Shown: one piece after another, positions 51,000-63,168 of the stretch
Numbering within the stretch: position 1 is the stretch's first letter
Layout: each line of letters opens with the position of its first letter
Assembly (NCBI RefSeq): GCF_009498455.1
Contig: NZ_CP045644.1
Location: forward strand, 5,273,001 to 5,337,000
Length of the DNA: 64,000 bases
Source: Variovorax paradoxus
GTDB taxonomy: Bacteria; Pseudomonadota; Gammaproteobacteria; Burkholderiales; Burkholderiaceae_C
Direction of reading: 5' to 3'
Notes under the pieces: model-generated
Seen by the model: only the letters and a program-made list of their open reading frames with translations
What the model was told of the DNA's origin: nothing
The model's database searches: none
Program-made: the position numbers and the translations under genes

Positions 51000-52478
51000 A
51001 TGTTGAAACGCATCTTCCTCGGGCTGCTGCTGGTGCTGCTGGCACTCGTGGCGGCCGTGGCGGTCAAGACCTGGACCACGCCATCGCAACAGCTTGCGGT
51101 GGCGCCCGCACCGAAGCTCGAGATCGACCTGCAGGCCGCTGCGAAGCGGCTGGCCGGTGCGATCCCGATCCGCACGGTGTCGAGCCTGGACGATCCGGCC
51201 GCCAACCTGGCCGAGTTCGACAAGCTGCACGCCTACCTGGCGCAGCAGTACCCGAAGGTCCACGCCACCCTCAAGAAGGAAGTGGTGGGCCAGAAGGCCT
51301 TGCTCTACACCTGGACCGGCACCGAACCGTCGGCCAAGCCGATCGCGCTCATGGCGCACCAGGACATGGTGCCCATCGCGTCCGGCACCGAAAAGGCCTG
51401 GTCGGTCGACCCCTTTGCGGGCGAGATCAAGGACGGCTTTGTCTGGGGCCGCGGCACGCTCGACAACAAGGGCAACCTCTTCGCGCAGATGGAAGCCATC
51501 GAACTGCTCATCGGCAGCGGCTTCCAGCCGAAGCAGACGGTCTACCTCGTGATGGGCGACGATGAAGAGGTGAGCGGCCTGCGCGGCGCGCAGCCCATCG
51601 CCGAACTGCTCAAGTCGCGCAACGTGCGCCTCGACTGGGTGCTCGACGAAGGCCTGCTCGTGCTCGACGGCGTGCTGCCGGGCCTGAGCAAACCCGCGGC
51701 GCTGATCGGCCTGGCCGAGAAGGGCTACGGCACTTTCTTCCTGTCGCTCGACACCGCGCCCGGCCATTCGTCGATGCCGCCGCAAAAAAGCGCCATCGGC
51801 CGCATGAGCGCCGCGCTCGCGCGGCTCGAAGCCAACCAGATGCCCGGCGGCATCCAGGGCGTGGCGGGCCAGATGTTCGGTGCGCTCGCCCCCGAGATGG
51901 GCGGCGTCAACCGCGTCATGCTGTCGAACCTGTGGCTCACCGAGCCGCTGGTGCGTGGCCAGCTCGAGAAGAGCCCGAGCAGCAACGCCATGCTGCGCAC
52001 GACCACTGCATTGACCATCGTGCGCGCCGGCAACAAGGACAACGTGCTGCCCGGCCGCGCCGAGGCTGCCGTCAACTTCCGCGTGCTGCCCGGCGACACG
52101 CTCGCCAGCGTCGAGGCGCACCTGCGCAAGGCTTTGGGCGACGACGAGATCAAGATCAAGCCGTATCCCGGCAACTCGGAGCCCTCGCCGGTGTCGCCCA
52201 CCGACAGCACCGGCTACCGCGCGATCCAGCAAGCCGTGCGCCAGAGCTTCCCCGACGCCGTGGTGGCGCCCGGCCTCATGACCGCCGCCACCGACTCGCG
52301 CCACTTCAGCCTCGTGAGCGATGCCGTCTTCCGCTTCTCGCCGTTCCGCGTGAAGGGCGAAGACCTGGCGCGCTTCCACGGCAACAACGAACGCCTGGCC
52401 ATCTCGAACTACGGCGAGATGATCGGCTTCTACCACCAGCTCCTGCGCAACACGAACGCTGCCGCGCCGGCGCAATGA
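51000..52478 (+). CDS. M20 family metallopeptidase (PM20D1/carboxypeptidase S-like)
   Basis: Zinc hydrolase of 492 residues with an N-terminal membrane anchor or signal ([18 protein letters not shown]), so it acts outside the cytoplasm. Metal and catalytic motifs are [34 protein letters not shown] and HGNNERL. Its size and motif order fit the carboxypeptidase S / PM20D1 branch, whose animal member makes and cleaves N-acyl amino acids. That link to acyl groups is interesting given the neighbours, but the substrate here is unknown. 28 bases after the FadB-type gene. Confidence 0.9.
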   Translation: MLKRIFLGLLLVLLALVAAVAVKTWTTPSQQLAVAPAPKLEIDLQAAAKRLAGAIPIRTVSSLDDPAANLAEFDKLHAYLAQQYPKVHATLKKEVVGQKALLYTWTGTEPSAKPIALMAHQDMVPIASGTEKAWSVDPFAGEIKDGFVWGRGTLDNKGNLFAQMEAIELLIGSGFQPKQTVYLVMGDDEEVSGLRGAQPIAELLKSRNVRLDWVLDEGLLVLDGVLPGLSKPAALIGLAEKGYGTFFLSLDTAPGHSSMPPQKSAIGRMSAALARLEANQMPGGIQGVAGQMFGALAPEMGGVNRVMLSNLWLTEPLVRGQLEKSPSSNAMLRTTTALTIVRAGNKDNVLPGRAEAAVNFRVLPGDTLASVEAHLRKALGDDEIKIKPYPGNSEPSPVSPTDSTGYRAIQQAVRQSFPDAVVAPGLMTAATDSRHFSLVSDAVFRFSPFRVKGEDLARFHGNNERLAISNYGEMIGFYHQLLRNTNAAAPAQ

Positions 52479-52527
52479 CGACCCCGTCTTCTTCCTCTTT
52501 TCCCTTCCATCTTCAAAGGACCTCACC

Positions 52528-53703
<1,176 letters not shown>

Positions 53704-53705
53704 CC

Positions 53706-54188
53706 ATGTCCGGCTTGGGCATTGACCAGGAGGTCTCGCCCGAAGCCGTCCTGGAATATGGGCGCAGCGTGCTCGCTGCGCAGCCCTTCAGCGTGCTGAT
53801 CGGCGCCGAGCTGCACGCCCTCGCGCCGGGCCATGCCGAGCTTCAGCTGCCGCTCACCGCGCAGCTGAAGCAGCAGCACGGTTTCGCCCATGGCGGCATC
53901 GTGAGCTACATGGCCGACAACGCGCTGACCTTTGCGGGCGGCAGCGCCTTGCGTGTGCCGGTCGTGACCTCCGAATTCAAGATCAACTACGTGCGGCCCG
54001 CCATCGGCCAGCGGTTGATTGCGCGCGCCCGGGCCGTGCACACCGGCAGCTCGCAGGCCGTGTGCACCTGCGAGGTGGTGGCGGTGGCCGACGACGGCAC
54101 CGAGAAGCTCTGCGCGCTGGCGCAGGGCACCATTGCCACGCTGCCCGATTCCCCGAAGAAGAAGACTTCGTCACCCGCGAAGTCGTAG
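53706..54188 (+). CDS. PaaI-type hotdog thioesterase, copy 1
   Basis: A 160-residue acyl-CoA thioesterase of the PaaI/4HBT hotdog fold. The motif HGFAHGGIVSYMADNALTFAG carries the catalytic aspartate region, followed by TSEFKINYVRPA. It begins two bases after the thiolase stop, so it is co-translated or tightly coupled. It may free CoA from dead-end intermediates. A second, divergent paralogue is at 58880. Confidence 0.88.
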   Translation: MSGLGIDQEVSPEAVLEYGRSVLAAQPFSVLIGAELHALAPGHAELQLPLTAQLKQQHGFAHGGIVSYMADNALTFAGGSALRVPVVTSEFKINYVRPAIGQRLIARARAVHTGSSQAVCTCEVVAVADDGTEKLCALAQGTIATLPDSPKKKTSSPAKS

Positions 54189-54206
54189 CCTGAAGAAGAC
54201 ATCACC

Positions 54207-56060
<1,854 letters not shown>

Positions 56061-56062
56061 CA

Positions 56063-56302
56063 ATGGCCAACGCCGCCCCGAACTCACCCCCGCCCGCCGC
56101 CCAGCCGCCGAAACCACCCAAGCCGCATGCGCGGCTCGAGAAGTGGATCTGGATCCTGATCTACGGCGGCCTGTTTCTCGTGATCCTGGGCGTGGCCACG
56201 GGCCGCACCGAGCCCGCACTGGGCTGGTCGATGGCCGTGCCCGGCGGCGTCGTCACCGCGGTGGGCATCGTGCTCATCTACGTGCGTTCGCGGCTCAAGT
56301 AA
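56063..56302 (+). CDS. small two-span membrane protein
   Basis: A 79-residue protein with a Pro-rich N-terminus and two hydrophobic segments (WIWILIYGGLFLVILGVAT and VPGGVVTAVGIVLIYV), ending in RSRLK. No family recognised. Its ATG is two bases after the acyl-CoA dehydrogenase stop, so the two are very likely co-translated. Confidence 0.75.
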   Translation: MANAAPNSPPPAAQPPKPPKPHARLEKWIWILIYGGLFLVILGVATGRTEPALGWSMAVPGGVVTAVGIVLIYVRSRLK

Positions 56303-56326
56303 AAAAACAAGGCAAGGACCCAGACC

Positions 56327-56629
56327 ATGCTCAAGCACATCGTGATGTGGAAGTTCAAGGAACACGCCGAGGGCGCCGACAAGGCGACCAACCTGCGCAA
56401 GGCCAAGGCGCTGCTCGACGCCTGCGCGAAGCTCTCGCCCGGCACGCACCGTTTCGAGGTGGCCATTGCCCAACCCGGGCTCGAGGCCACCTACGACCTG
56501 ATCCTCAACTCGGAGTTCACCGACGCCGCCGCGCTCGCGGCCTATGCGGACCATCCGCAGCACGTGGCGCTCAAGCCCTTCATCGGCGCCGTGCGAGAGG
56601 CCCGCCAGTGCATGGACTATGAGCTCTGA
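56327..56629 (+). CDS. Dabb (stress-responsive A/B barrel) domain protein
   Basis: A 100-residue Dabb-domain protein: MLKHIVMWKFKEHAEG, a long helix and the closing HPQHVALKPFIGAVREAR. Small ferredoxin-like barrels of this family dimerise; some are enzymes and most are uncharacterised. The last 11 bases overlap the start of the DUF2252 gene, suggesting coupled translation. Confidence 0.88.
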   Translation: MLKHIVMWKFKEHAEGADKATNLRKAKALLDACAKLSPGTHRFEVAIAQPGLEATYDLILNSEFTDAAALAAYADHPQHVALKPFIGAVREARQCMDYEL

Positions 56630-58016
56630 ACCCCACGCGCCCGACGCCACGGCCTCACCGGCCGAGCGGCGGGCGTTCGGCCGTGCACAGCGCACGCGTT
56701 GCGCGCTCGGCCAGTGGGCGCAGGCGCCCCGGCCCGACGCCAAGGACCGCGACCCGCTCGGCTGGCTGAAGGCCTCCAACCGTGGCCGCGTGCCCGAACT
56801 GGTGCCGGTGCGCCACGGCCGCATGCTGGTCAGCCCCTTCACCTTCTACCGCGGCGCCGCGAGCCTGATGGCGAACGACCTGGCCAGACTGCCGCACAGC
56901 GGCATCGCGACGCAGCTGTGCGGCGACGCGCACCTCGCGAACTTCGGTTTCTTTGCCAGCCCCGAGCGCGCGCTGGTCTTCGACATCAACGATTTCGACG
57001 AGACCCTGCAAGGGCCTTTCGACTGGGACGTGCGCCGGCTGGCCACCTCCTTCGTGGTGGCCGCGCGCGACCGGGGTTTCAAGCCGCGCGTCGGGCGCGA
57101 GGCCGTGGAGCACCTGGCCGAGGCCTACCGCGATCGCATGCGTGCCTTTGCACGCATGGACACGCTGGAGGCCTGGTACGCGCGGCTCACGTCGCAAACC
57201 CTGCTGAAGCTCGGCGCCGAAGACGCGACCGAGCTCGCGGTCATCAAGAAGGCGCGCCGCAGCACCTCGCGCGTGTTTGCTGACAGCGCGACCGAGATGG
57301 TCGACGGCCGCCTCATGATCCGCGACCAGCCGCCGTTCGTGTACCACGACGCCCGCGCAACGGCGCGTGAAATCAAGCGCTTTCGCGCCGGGCTGCCGGC
57401 CTTCCTGGCGCAGTACCGCGCCAGCCTGCCGCCCGAGCGCCAGCGGCTGTTCGACCGCTACGAACTGCACGACGTCGCGGTGCTCACGCCCGGCGTCGGC
57501 TCGGTCGGCCGGCGCTGCTTCCTGCTGCTGTTCGTGGCCGACCGCGCGCACCCGCTGTTCCTGCAGTGCAAGGAGGCCGGAGATTCGGTGCTTGAAGCCC
57601 CGCTGGACGCGGCACCGGGCACGGCGTCGCCAGGCCAGCGCGTGGTGCAGGGCCAGCGGTTGGCACAGGCCGCCAGCGACGTCTTCCTGGGCTGGGCCCA
57701 GGGACCGGGCGGGCGCGGCTTCTATGTGCGGCAGCTGCGCGACATGAAGGCCTCCTACAAGCTCGAAGACTTCAAGCCGGTCGACCTGCTCGAGTTCGCC
57801 GAAGCCTGCGGCTACAGCCTGGCCCGCGCGCATGCCAAGGGTGGCGACGCCTGGGCCATCGACGGCTACCTGGGGCGCTCCAAGACCTTCAACACAGCGC
57901 TCGCGGACTTCGCGGAAGGCTATGCCGACGTGAACCAGGCCGACTGGCGCCGGCTGAAAAAAGCCGTGGCCGCCGGCAAGGCCGCCGCCGTCGAAGCCGA
58001 CGACGCTGCGTCCTGA
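56619..58016 (+). CDS. DUF2252 family protein with kinase-like motifs
   Basis: A 465-residue protein of the DUF2252 family. The stretch LCGDAHLANFGFF followed by ALVFDINDFDET resembles the catalytic and metal motifs of aminoglycoside-phosphotransferase-like kinases (HxDxxxxN then DxD), with the first position Cys rather than His. YRGAASLMANDL and VLTPGVGSVGRRCFLLL are also family-typical. Substrate unknown. It starts inside the Dabb gene and sits in an acyl-CoA cluster, where no kinase is expected. Confidence 0.85.
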   Translation: MSSEPHAPDATASPAERRAFGRAQRTRCALGQWAQAPRPDAKDRDPLGWLKASNRGRVPELVPVRHGRMLVSPFTFYRGAASLMANDLARLPHSGIATQLCGDAHLANFGFFASPERALVFDINDFDETLQGPFDWDVRRLATSFVVAARDRGFKPRVGREAVEHLAEAYRDRMRAFARMDTLEAWYARLTSQTLLKLGAEDATELAVIKKARRSTSRVFADSATEMVDGRLMIRDQPPFVYHDARATAREIKRFRAGLPAFLAQYRASLPPERQRLFDRYELHDVAVLTPGVGSVGRRCFLLLFVADRAHPLFLQCKEAGDSVLEAPLDAAPGTASPGQRVVQGQRLAQAASDVFLGWAQGPGGRGFYVRQLRDMKASYKLEDFKPVDLLEFAEACGYSLARAHAKGGDAWAIDGYLGRSKTFNTALADFAEGYADVNQADWRRLKKAVAAGKAAAVEADDAAS

Positions 58017-58077
58017 CGGGCCCGAAGCACTGCCAACACCATCCTCTTCTTTCATCATCCACATCGGAGACACCGAC

Positions 58078-58878
58078 ATGACGAAGCCCCGCACCACCCA
58101 ACAACTGTTCGACCTCACGGGCCAGACCGCCCTCATCACCGGCGGCTCGCGCGGCCTGGGCCTGCAGATGGCCCATGCGCTCGGCGAAGCCGGCGCGAAG
58201 ATCATGCTGAGCTCGCGCAAGGCCGAAGACCTGGAGCAGGCCGCCGCCGAGCTGCAGGCCGCCGGCATCGACGCGCGCTGGATCGCCGCCGACTGCTCGA
58301 AGGAAGAAGACACCCGCCGCCTGGCCGACGAAACGCTGCAGCGCATGGGCGGCATCGACATCCTCATCAACAACGCCGGCGCCAGCTGGGGTTCGCCCGC
58401 CGAGAGCCACCCGGTCGAGGCCTGGGACAAGGTGATGAACCTCAACGTGCGCGGCTACTTCATCCTGGCGCAGCACGTTGCCAACGGCTACATGATCCCG
58501 AAGAAGCGCGGTCGCATCATCAACATCGCCTCGATCGCGGGCCTGAACGGCAACCCGCCCGGCATGCAGACGCTGGCCTACAACACTTCGAAGACCGCGG
58601 TGATCGGCTTCACGAAGACGCTGGCCGCCGAATGGGGCAAGTACAACATCAACGTCAACGCGATCTGCCCGGGCTTCTTCATGACGAAGATGGCGGCCGG
58701 CCTGATCAAGTCGCTGGGTGAAGAGCACATGGCCGCCTCGGCGCCGCTGGGCCGCCTGGGCGACGACGAAGACCTGAAGGGCCTGACGCTGCTGTACGCG
58801 AGCGATGCCGGCAAGCACATCACCGGCCAGTGGGTCGCGGTGGACGGTGGCGTGAGCGTGGTGCTGGGTGCGGCCTGA
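58078..58878 (+). CDS. short-chain dehydrogenase/reductase, copy 1
   Basis: NAD(P)-dependent SDR of 266 residues. Cofactor motif TGGSRGLG, NNAG, catalytic serine in IINIASIAG, YNTSK and the late motif CPGFFMTKM. The serine-tyrosine-lysine triad is complete. Substrate unknown; a 3-hydroxyacyl-CoA or gluconate-type alcohol is possible. It is 61 bases after DUF2252 and one base before thioesterase copy 2. Confidence 0.92.
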   Translation: MTKPRTTQQLFDLTGQTALITGGSRGLGLQMAHALGEAGAKIMLSSRKAEDLEQAAAELQAAGIDARWIAADCSKEEDTRRLADETLQRMGGIDILINNAGASWGSPAESHPVEAWDKVMNLNVRGYFILAQHVANGYMIPKKRGRIINIASIAGLNGNPPGMQTLAYNTSKTAVIGFTKTLAAEWGKYNINVNAICPGFFMTKMAAGLIKSLGEEHMAASAPLGRLGDDEDLKGLTLLYASDAGKHITGQWVAVDGGVSVVLGAA

Positions 58879-58879
58879 C

Positions 58880-59350
58880 ATGTCCGATTCGCCCGAAACG
58901 TCCAGCGACATCAACATCCGCTCGTACACGACCCAGATTCCGTTCGCGCGCCACCTCGGCTTCGAGCTCACGAAGTTCGAGGGCGGTGAATCGGAGATCC
59001 TGTACACGGCCAAGCCCGAGCACCTGAACACCTTCGACGTGACGCACGGCGGCGCCTGCATGACGCTGCTCGACATCGCCATGGCCGCCGCTGCACGCAG
59101 CGTGACGCCCGAGACCGGCGTGGTCACCATCGAGATGAAGACCAGCTTCATGCAGCCGTCGGTCGGCCCGCTGCATGCGCGCGGCACGCTGCTGCATCGC
59201 ACCGCGACGCTGGCTTTTACCGAAGCCAAGATCTACGACGAGCAGGAGCGCGTGTGCGCCCATGCCACCGGCACCTTCAAGTACGTGAAGCGCCGGCTGC
59301 CGACCGGCCCCGCGAGCGCGAACGCGATGCGTCCGCCATCGACCGACTGA
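58880..59350 (+). CDS. PaaI-type hotdog thioesterase, copy 2
   Basis: A 156-residue thioesterase of the same fold as copy 1, with THGGACMTLLDIAMAAAAR and VVTIEMKTSFMQP. The N-terminus carries a short acidic extension. Low similarity to copy 1 points to different substrates rather than a recent duplication. The ATG follows the SDR stop after one base. Confidence 0.88.
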   Translation: MSDSPETSSDINIRSYTTQIPFARHLGFELTKFEGGESEILYTAKPEHLNTFDVTHGGACMTLLDIAMAAAARSVTPETGVVTIEMKTSFMQPSVGPLHARGTLLHRTATLAFTEAKIYDEQERVCAHATGTFKYVKRRLPTGPASANAMRPPSTD

Positions 59351-59382
59351 CCGACTCACATTCCCTTTCCGGAGACACCTTC

Positions 59383-60399
59383 ATGCCTACCAACAAGCAG
59401 ATCCACCTCGACAACCGCCCCGAGGGCGAAGCCGTTGCCAGCAACTTCAAGCTCGTGACGAGCGAGACGCCTGCGCTGCAAGACAACCAGGTGCTGGTGC
59501 GCCACCACTTCATGAGCCTCGACCCGTACATGCGCGGGCGCATGAACGACGCCAAGAGCTACGCGCAGCCGCAGCCGCTGGGCCAGGTGATGCAGGGCGG
59601 CACGGTCGGCGAAGTGGTCGAGAGCAAGCACCCCAAGTACGCCGTCGGCGACAAGGTCGTCGGCTTCGGCGGCTGGCAGGAATACAGCGTGGTCGATGGC
59701 TCGCAGCCCGGCGCGCTGAAGAAGGTCGACACCACGCACGTGCCGCTTTCGCACTACCTCGGCGCAGTCGGCATGCCCGGCGTGACGGCTTGGTACGGCC
59801 TCGTGAAGATCATCGCGCCCAAGGCCGGTGAAACCGTCGTCATCACCGCCGCCAGCGGCGCCGTGGGCAGCGCTTTCGGTGCGCTGGCCAAGGCACGCGG
59901 CTGCCGCGTGGTCGGCATTGCGGGCGGCCCCGACAAGTGCAAGTACGTGACCGACGAGCTCGGCTTCGACGCCTGCATCGACTACCGCCAGCACCCCGAC
60001 GTGAAGACCATGAGCGCCGCGCTCAAGGAAGCTTGCCCGCATGGCATCGACGGCTACTTCGAGAACGTCGGCGGCTACATCTTCGACGCCGTGCTGCTGC
60101 GCACCAACGCGTTTGCGCGCGTGGCGCTGTGCGGAATGATCGCGGGCTACGACGGTGCGCCGCTGCCACTCGCGAACCCCGCGCTGATCCTCATCAACCG
60201 CCTGAAGATCGAGGGCTTCATCGTCAGCGAGCACATGGAAGTGTGGCCCGAGGCGCTGACCGAACTCGGCACGCTGGTGGGCACGGGCAAGCTCAAGCCG
60301 CGCGAGTCGGTGGCGCAGGGCATCGAAGCTGCCCCTGAGGCCTTCCTGGGTTTGCTCAAGGGCAAGAATTTCGGCAAGCAACTGGTGAAGCTCATTTGA
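59383..60399 (+). CDS. NADP-dependent MDR oxidoreductase
   Basis: A zinc-free medium-chain reductase of 338 residues, of the leukotriene B4 dehydrogenase / YncB (curcumin reductase) group that reduces alkenals and enones. Motifs are SLDPYMRGRM, VGMPGVTAWYGL, VITAASGAVGSAFG for the cofactor and GGYIFDAVL. CCGGAG precedes the ATG. It may remove reactive enones made from lipid peroxides or from enoyl intermediates. Confidence 0.9.
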   Translation: MPTNKQIHLDNRPEGEAVASNFKLVTSETPALQDNQVLVRHHFMSLDPYMRGRMNDAKSYAQPQPLGQVMQGGTVGEVVESKHPKYAVGDKVVGFGGWQEYSVVDGSQPGALKKVDTTHVPLSHYLGAVGMPGVTAWYGLVKIIAPKAGETVVITAASGAVGSAFGALAKARGCRVVGIAGGPDKCKYVTDELGFDACIDYRQHPDVKTMSAALKEACPHGIDGYFENVGGYIFDAVLLRTNAFARVALCGMIAGYDGAPLPLANPALILINRLKIEGFIVSEHMEVWPEALTELGTLVGTGKLKPRESVAQGIEAAPEAFLGLLKGKNFGKQLVKLI

Positions 60400-60430
60400 T
60401 GTTTTGAAACGCACGGCAAGGAGGCCGGTT

Positions 60431-62080
60431 ATGGACACGACACACGAGGTCTTCAACCAGCCCGCGCCGCTGGTCGGCTACAACCTCTTCGACACCAACC
60501 GCCCCCTGCGCGATGCGCTGACGTTCAACGCGCCCGCGCTGCAGACCACGCAGCTGCACGAGCTGGGCGCCACCCTCGGCTCGACCGCCATGCAGACGCA
60601 TGCGCGGCTGGCCAACATCCACACGCCGCAACTGCACACGCACGACCGCTTCGGCCGGCGCATCGACGAGGTGGAGTTCCATCCGAGCTACCACGCGCTG
60701 ATGCAAACGGCCGTGGGCGCGGGCCTGCACGGCACGCCGTGGACCGGCCTGTCGGCCTCGCCGCACGTGCTGCGCGCGGCGGGCTTCATGCTTTTCACCG
60801 AGCTGGAGCCGTCGGTGCTGTGCCCGATCTCGATGACCTACGCCGTCACGCCCGCGTTGCGCGGCAATGCGGGCGTGCATGCCGAGTGGGGCCCGAAGCT
60901 CGCCAGCCTCTGGTACGACCCCGTGCTGAAGCCGCTGCACGACAAGCCCGGCGTGACCATGGGCATGGGCATGACCGAGAAGCAGGGCGGCTCCGACGTG
61001 CGGGCCAACACCACGCAGGCCGTGCGGGACAACAGCTCAGGCAGCGACGCCTGGGGCGAGCGCTACGCCATCACCGGCCACAAGTGGTTCTTCTCGGCGC
61101 CCATGTGCGACGCCTTCCTGATCCTTGCGCAGGCGCCGGCGGGGCTGTCGTGCTTTTTCCTGCCGCGCGTGTTGCCCGATGGTTCGCGCAATGCCATCCA
61201 CATCCAGCGCCTGAAGGACAAGCTCGGCAACAAGGCCAACGCCAGCTCCGAGGTCGAGTTCCACGGCGCGAGCGCGTGGCTCGTGGGCGAAGAGGGGCGC
61301 GGCATTCCGCAGATCCTCGAGATGGGCACGATGACGCGGCTCGACTGCTCGCTCGGCACCAGCGGCCTCATGCGCCAGGCGCTGGGCATTGCGCTCAACC
61401 ACACGGCGCAGCGCAACGCCTTCGGCAAGCCGTTGATCGAACAGCCGCTCATGAAGAACGTGCTGGCCGACCTCGCGCTCGAAAGCGAAGCCGCCACCGC
61501 GCTGGCCATTCGCCTGGCCCGCGCCTTCGACCAGCAAGGCAACGAACACGAGCGCCTGATGGCACGCCTGCTCACACCGGTCGCCAAGTTCTGGATCTGC
61601 AAACGCGGCAGCCATTTCGCGCAGGAGGCGATGGAGTGCCTCGGCGGCAACGGCTACGTGGAAGAGGGCGGCGAGGGCGTCATGGCGCGCATCTACCGCG
61701 AGATGCCGCTCAACTCCATCTGGGAAGGCGCCGGCAACATCATGGCGCTCGACCTGCTGCGCGGCCTGCGCAAGGGCGATGCCGTGGCCGCGCTGGCACA
61801 CGAACTGGCCCCGGCGCGCGGCCAGCAAGCCGCCCTCGACCGCCTGGCAGACGCCTTGCCCGCACGCATCGAGGCCATGGCCTCCGAGACCGAGGCGCGC
61901 CGCCTCGCGCAAGACGTGGCACTGGCCGTGCAGGCCGCCTTGCTGGTGCAGACCGCACCCGCGGCCGTGGCCGACGCCTTCTGCGCTTCGCGCCTGGGCG
62001 GCGACTGGGGCCAGGCCTTCGGCACGCTGGGCGCGGGCACCGATTTCGATTCGATCATCCAGCGCGCACAGCCGTGCTGA
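60431..62080 (+). CDS. AidB-like acyl-CoA dehydrogenase
   Basis: A 549-residue flavoprotein of the AidB branch, which also includes isovaleryl-CoA-like dehydrogenases. TEKQGGSDVRANTT, GHKWFFSAPMCDAFL, TMTRLDCSLGTSGLMRQ and QEAMECLGGNGYVEEG are the AidB-type forms of the family motifs. AidB of E. coli binds DNA during alkylation stress, but substrate-active relatives occur in catabolic clusters. A strong AAGGAGG precedes the ATG. Confidence 0.92.
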   Translation: MDTTHEVFNQPAPLVGYNLFDTNRPLRDALTFNAPALQTTQLHELGATLGSTAMQTHARLANIHTPQLHTHDRFGRRIDEVEFHPSYHALMQTAVGAGLHGTPWTGLSASPHVLRAAGFMLFTELEPSVLCPISMTYAVTPALRGNAGVHAEWGPKLASLWYDPVLKPLHDKPGVTMGMGMTEKQGGSDVRANTTQAVRDNSSGSDAWGERYAITGHKWFFSAPMCDAFLILAQAPAGLSCFFLPRVLPDGSRNAIHIQRLKDKLGNKANASSEVEFHGASAWLVGEEGRGIPQILEMGTMTRLDCSLGTSGLMRQALGIALNHTAQRNAFGKPLIEQPLMKNVLADLALESEAATALAIRLARAFDQQGNEHERLMARLLTPVAKFWICKRGSHFAQEAMECLGGNGYVEEGGEGVMARIYREMPLNSIWEGAGNIMALDLLRGLRKGDAVAALAHELAPARGQQAALDRLADALPARIEAMASETEARRLAQDVALAVQAALLVQTAPAAVADAFCASRLGGDWGQAFGTLGAGTDFDSIIQRAQPC

Positions 62081-62112
62081 CCACAACCAAGAACACCTCC
62101 ACGAAAGACACC

Positions 62113-63051
62113 ATGGCCGACCTCATCCTTCACCACTACACCACCTCGCCGTTCTCGGAAAAGGTGCGCCTGATCCTCGGCGCCAAGAAGCTGCCGTGGA
62201 AGTCGGTCTTCATTCCGCCGATCATGCCCAAGCCCGACGTGGAAGTGCTCACGGGCGGCTACCGCAAGACGCCGTTCCTGCAGATCGGCGCCGACATGTA
62301 CTGCGACAGCGCGCTCATCGCCGACGTGCTGGAGCACCTGCAGCCCGAGCCCACGCTCTACCCCGAACCCGAGAAGGGCATGTCGCGCATCCTCGCGCAG
62401 TGGGCCGACACCAGCCTGTTCTGGGCCGCGATGGCGTGGAACCTGCAGCCCAAGGGTGCGGCCGAAGTGTTCGCCAAGGCGCCGCCCGAAGCCATCAAGG
62501 CCTTCGGCGAAGACCGCGGCAAGATGAGCGCAGGCAACATGACCCGCCTGCGCCCGGCCGACGCCACCAGCGCCTACAAGTCGTACCTGCGCCGCCTGTC
62601 GGACATGCTCGACGACAAGCCCTTCCTGCTCGGCGAGATGCCCAGCATTGCCGACTTCTCGGCCTACCACCCGCTCTGGTACACGCGCCGCATCGAGGCG
62701 GTGAAGGGCATCCTGGAGCTCACGCCCGCGGTGCTCGACTGGATGGACCGCATGGCGGCCATCGGCCACGGCACATCGTCGAAGTTCTCGAGCGACGAAG
62801 CCGTCGCCGTCGCCAAGGCTGCCACGCCGCACACGCTGCTGACCGACAGCACCTTCCAGGACGACCACGGCATTCCGTTGGGCAGCGCCGTCACCTTGCG
62901 CGCCGAGAGCTTCGGCCTCGAAGAGACGCCGGGCCTTCTGGTGGCCGCCACGCGCACGCACTACACGCTGGAGCGCAACAGCGAGCGCACGGGCCGGGTG
63001 CATGTGCACTTTCCGCGCATTGGGTATGTGTTGAAAAAAGCAGAAGCCTGA
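62113..63051 (+). CDS. glutathione S-transferase-like protein
   Basis: A 312-residue protein with a GST N-terminal thioredoxin fold (LILHHYTTSPFSEKVRLILG, RKTPFLQIG, CDSALIADVLE) and a helical C-terminal domain (FLLGEMPSIADFSAYHPLWY). After it comes an extra 70-80 residue tail (about 235-312) unlike the usual 200-220 residue GST. Glutathione-linked detoxification of an acyl or enone compound would fit the neighbours. Confidence 0.88.
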   Translation: MADLILHHYTTSPFSEKVRLILGAKKLPWKSVFIPPIMPKPDVEVLTGGYRKTPFLQIGADMYCDSALIADVLEHLQPEPTLYPEPEKGMSRILAQWADTSLFWAAMAWNLQPKGAAEVFAKAPPEAIKAFGEDRGKMSAGNMTRLRPADATSAYKSYLRRLSDMLDDKPFLLGEMPSIADFSAYHPLWYTRRIEAVKGILELTPAVLDWMDRMAAIGHGTSSKFSSDEAVAVAKAATPHTLLTDSTFQDDHGIPLGSAVTLRAESFGLEETPGLLVAATRTHYTLERNSERTGRVHVHFPRIGYVLKKAEA

Positions 63052-63168
63052 TGACCGAAAGATCCGCGCGCGACGGGCACCTTCGTGACTGCGCGCGCGG
63101 CGGTTCCGTATTTCAATAGCGGCTTCCGCTTCAACGTCAGACACATTCAGCAAGAAGGACACCGGCAA

